DNA of 64,000 bases from contig JABWDB010000048.1 of NCBI GenBank assembly GCA_019614645.1, forward strand, positions 1,619,501 to 1,683,500. The letters run 5' to 3'. Of this stretch, positions 61,701-64,000 are shown piece by piece. Origin of the DNA: Stratiolaelaps scimitus. Its lineage: Eukaryota; Arthropoda; Arachnida; Mesostigmata; Laelapidae. The translations under genes were made by a program, and so were the position numbers. The notes below the pieces were generated by a model, which saw only the letters and a program-made list of their open reading frames with translations, did no database searches and was not told the DNA's origin. Numbering within the stretch: position 1 is the first letter of the stretch; every line of letters begins with the position of its first letter.

Positions 61701-62782
61701 CGATACTTACTATAATTGAATACTACAACGACTATTGCAGTAATGGAACTGTCTCGTACTCCTTGCCGGGGCTGTATCTGTCCGTCGTTCTCTTCCTGTA
61801 TTTCTGTCCCACGGCATCGCCGATAAACTCTGCCGGGTGTGCCAGTGGTAGAAGCGTGCTAGTGGTAGCATGATATTAGAGATGGGCGGACGCTTAGATC
61901 GTCGGTGGTTGACTGAGAACCGTGGCTGGCTTAGGAGCGTCTATACGATGTGCGTTGCTTCGGCAGACAGAATCTCATCTCTTACTCGTACGCATTGCCA
62001 ATGTATATATACATATATATATATATATGCTCGCATGGGGGTTTTGGGAAAGCAGTGGGGTCTGAGGGATTGGGGGGGGGGGGGCGGCGGGGGTATTCGA
62101 TCGACTCGTGCCCGCACAGGAGGCGAGGTGCGGGCATCGGTCGGCGCTTGATTGACAGCTCTCATACAGACTCTCATGGGCGCTTGCACTGAACGAGGCG
62201 TCCACATTGGAACCCCCTATAATACCCACCCCATCTCTCTCTCTCTCTCTCTCGTTCTCAGACGACGACTTTACTGGATATGAAGCCCACGCCCTCGATC
62301 CGACGGTCTCATCGGCTCGCAGCGAGGGACTGCAGTGGAAGAACAGTCAGTTTGTCCCATGCCTGGGCCCAAGCTTCGTCTGTCGCCGCTGCTGCTGCCG
62401 CCGCCGCCGCCGCCAGCGCCCCTCCCGAATACAACAATGCCTATCACTATGTGCTCCTCATCCTCCGTCATAGTGCATCCGCTGTGCGTTCATGGCCCGG
62501 CCCCCCCCCGAGATACGAGGCAAATAGACACCCCACCCAAGAAGCCATGCTCGAGACGGCAGCTCTAACTTGCATGATGGGGCGCTTCAGCGGAGGAACC
62601 AATCCATAACCGTCGTTCGATCGAATCAGGGCGATTGATAGAAGCCAGTCGATTAGACTGTGCATGACCCGGATTAGCTGTACGTTCATTTAAGTAACAA
62701 CGTCGGCAGGGGCGAATACAACACATAGGTATAGTAATAATAGTAATAATAATAATAATAAGAGAAGAAACTTGCTTCTTTA

Positions 62783-62922
62783 GCGCGGTGGATGGATTGC
62801 ACGGTGGCTAAGCCTCTGACTGTAAAGGTCCGGAGGCCGCAGGTTCGACTTGTCCCGCCACGTGGTGACATAAAAGAAAGCTTGTACAAATTGCAATTTA
62901 CTGTGATAAACCAATCAACCAA
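62783..62922 (+). repeat. SINE-A copy with A and B boxes
   Basis: gatggattgcacggtggctaag at the A-box side, ccggaggccgcaggttcgac (B box), gtgacataaaagaaagcttg, caaattgcaattta, gataaaccaatcaacc. Plus strand. An (AATA)n/(TAA)n stretch precedes it. Confidence 0.7.
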
Positions 62923-63477
62923 TTTTTCAATTCATCGTTTGGGTTACTGCCAGAGCAGCTGCTGTATTCTAACGCTAACTCCTGTGCGTTAGCGAGGACG
63001 TCATATACGAAGCTCTTTTAGTACTTTGATTGATGTTCAATTCTCGCAATGTCCAAATACCTCGAAGTGAACACTCGAATAAGAAGTGATAACTATAGCA
63101 TATACAAAGATATGGAAGATCTATCTATTTGTATATATTGAATATAGCCCTCGTACTTTGTACTCGAAAGTTCTGACCTTTGTGTTGGTGCTATGAAGTG
63201 AAATATGGTCATATCTCATGTGCAACTCATAGAGATCGCTGTAGCTTTCTGTAAAGCTTTTGCTCGACGAAACATTTGACTTAGAGTAAGGTCTGTGCTT
63301 GGCTTCTTAACTCTCATTTTTCAGCCAGCAACCGAATAGCTCGGTGGCAAAATGAATCAGCTGGTGGGGGACTGTAGTTCTTATCAGGTAGAAACTCCCG
63401 AATCCCTCAAAACGGAGAGTTTTTATGCTACCGAATTCGGTGAATGGTGTGCACAGACGGCCGTTTTTTTTTGTTAC
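62923..63477. other. no gene seen
   Basis: AT-rich sequence without recognisable coding or structural features. Confidence 0.5.
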
Positions 63478-63580
63478 TCGCTGAGCGGACTCTCAGCTGT
63501 TCCCCGCTGTTATATGACAGGCCTAGGCGCTTGAACCTTTAGGCATCACAACGAGGACACGTTGGGTACAGCTGGGCTTT
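63478..63580 (+). repeat. dispersed repeat C, copy 3
   Basis: tcgctgagcggactctcagc, gttccccgctg, tgacaggcctagg, cttgaacctttaggcatc, acaacgagga: same order as at 24316 and 38574. Confidence 0.6.
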
Positions 63581-63839
63581 ATTTTTCAACCTTGTCGTAC
63601 CTGGTAGGGATCCACAGATAAATAAAGATGGTAAAGAAATCTAAAAATTGACGCCATCTAACAAGATTTGTATCCAAGCCATAAGTCCCTTCTGTCAAGC
63701 AATCTTAGATGCTCACCATTGTCCCATCGACGGTACGGGTACAGAAAACTAATATCTTTACCATATATACATATATATATATATATAAACTCCACTCATT
63801 TACTAAATTTTTTGACACGATTTCCTTAGACATCCAACG

Positions 63840-64000
63840 TGTTCAACGCTATTTCAATCCTGCTAATTGCGCTTAGTTACCGGAGAAGTGGGGGCCTCCT
63901 TATTCTCGATGTTCTATCAAGTATACAAAGGTAAAGGTTTTATTGGTTTATTAAAGGATCTGCAATTTTACAATGGAAGAAGTTGTTCTTAGATGAATTT
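63840..64000 (+). repeat. dispersed repeat D, copy 2, interrupted
   Basis: caacgctatttcaatcctgc, aattgcgcttag, gggcctccttattctcgatg, and after the inserted SINE-A, aagaagttgttcttagatg. Runs off the window end. Confidence 0.5.
63924..63975 (-). repeat. SINE-A 3' end inserted in repeat D
   Basis: aaaggtaaaggttttattgg then tttattaaaggatctgcaat and tttacaatg: a young-looking 3' end on the minus strand, truncated just after the conserved block and interrupting repeat D. Confidence 0.75.

Larger units (their letters stand above)
56359..62782. other. no well-supported gene
   Basis: Contains (CT)n at 56803-56836, a G-rich minisatellite, TA arrays at 59874, 60454 and 62003, (CT)n at 62234, (CTC)n at 58699 and (CCG)n at 62394. 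A possible terminal exon at 57841-57978 is discussed among the findings. Positions 59.7-60.9 kb are AT-rich and empty. Confidence 0.45.

Overview
The window looks like nuclear DNA of an arthropod, sparse in genes and dense in repeats. Three things point that way: a divergent ionotropic chemosensory receptor, a secreted cuticle-type protein under a TATA box, and arthropod-style mobile elements (a Tc1/mariner DNA transposon with long terminal inverted repeats, the 3' end of an R1-like non-LTR retrotransposon, and tRNA-derived SINEs). Long runs of TA, GA and triplet microsatellites with almost no open coding sequence exclude a bacterial or organellar origin. A chelicerate such as a mite would fit the style of the receptor and the cuticle-type protein, but the sequence alone does not settle this.

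Only two genes are well supported. At 2.8-3.6 kb on the minus strand lies a 239-residue secreted protein: signal peptide, Gly/Ala-rich stretch, then seven or so short hydrophobic repeats. It has a TATA box upstream and a poly(A) signal downstream. At 12.4-14.4 kb on the plus strand lies a long exon of an ionotropic receptor with three membrane segments and a pore region; an N-terminal exon is probably missing from the model. The two share no operon or obvious regulatory link.

The rest is intergenic or intronic. A 1576-bp Tc1-type transposon at 21.7-23.3 kb has 231-bp inverted repeats that I compared base by base and found to differ at one position, yet its transposase is broken by stops and frameshifts and carries Lys at the third catalytic position. 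A 5'-truncated R1-like retrotransposon lies at 35.8-36.4 kb and ends in A25. About fifteen copies or fragments of one tRNA-derived SINE family (called SINE-A here) are scattered through the window in both orientations. A second tRNA-like family (SINE-B) has four copies, and two further dispersed families (repeat C and repeat D) have three and two.

More than twenty-five TA arrays occur, including an 82-bp run inside a 132-bp palindrome and a regularly interrupted 129-bp array. GC-rich low-complexity blocks at about 7.6-8.4, 15.8-18.0, 20.6-21.5, 24.8-28.0, 43.2-46.3, 48.4-49.0, 53.8-55.3 and 57.0-57.5 kb give long but non-protein-like reading frames. No rRNA gene, true tRNA gene, CRISPR array or complete new multi-gene system is visible.
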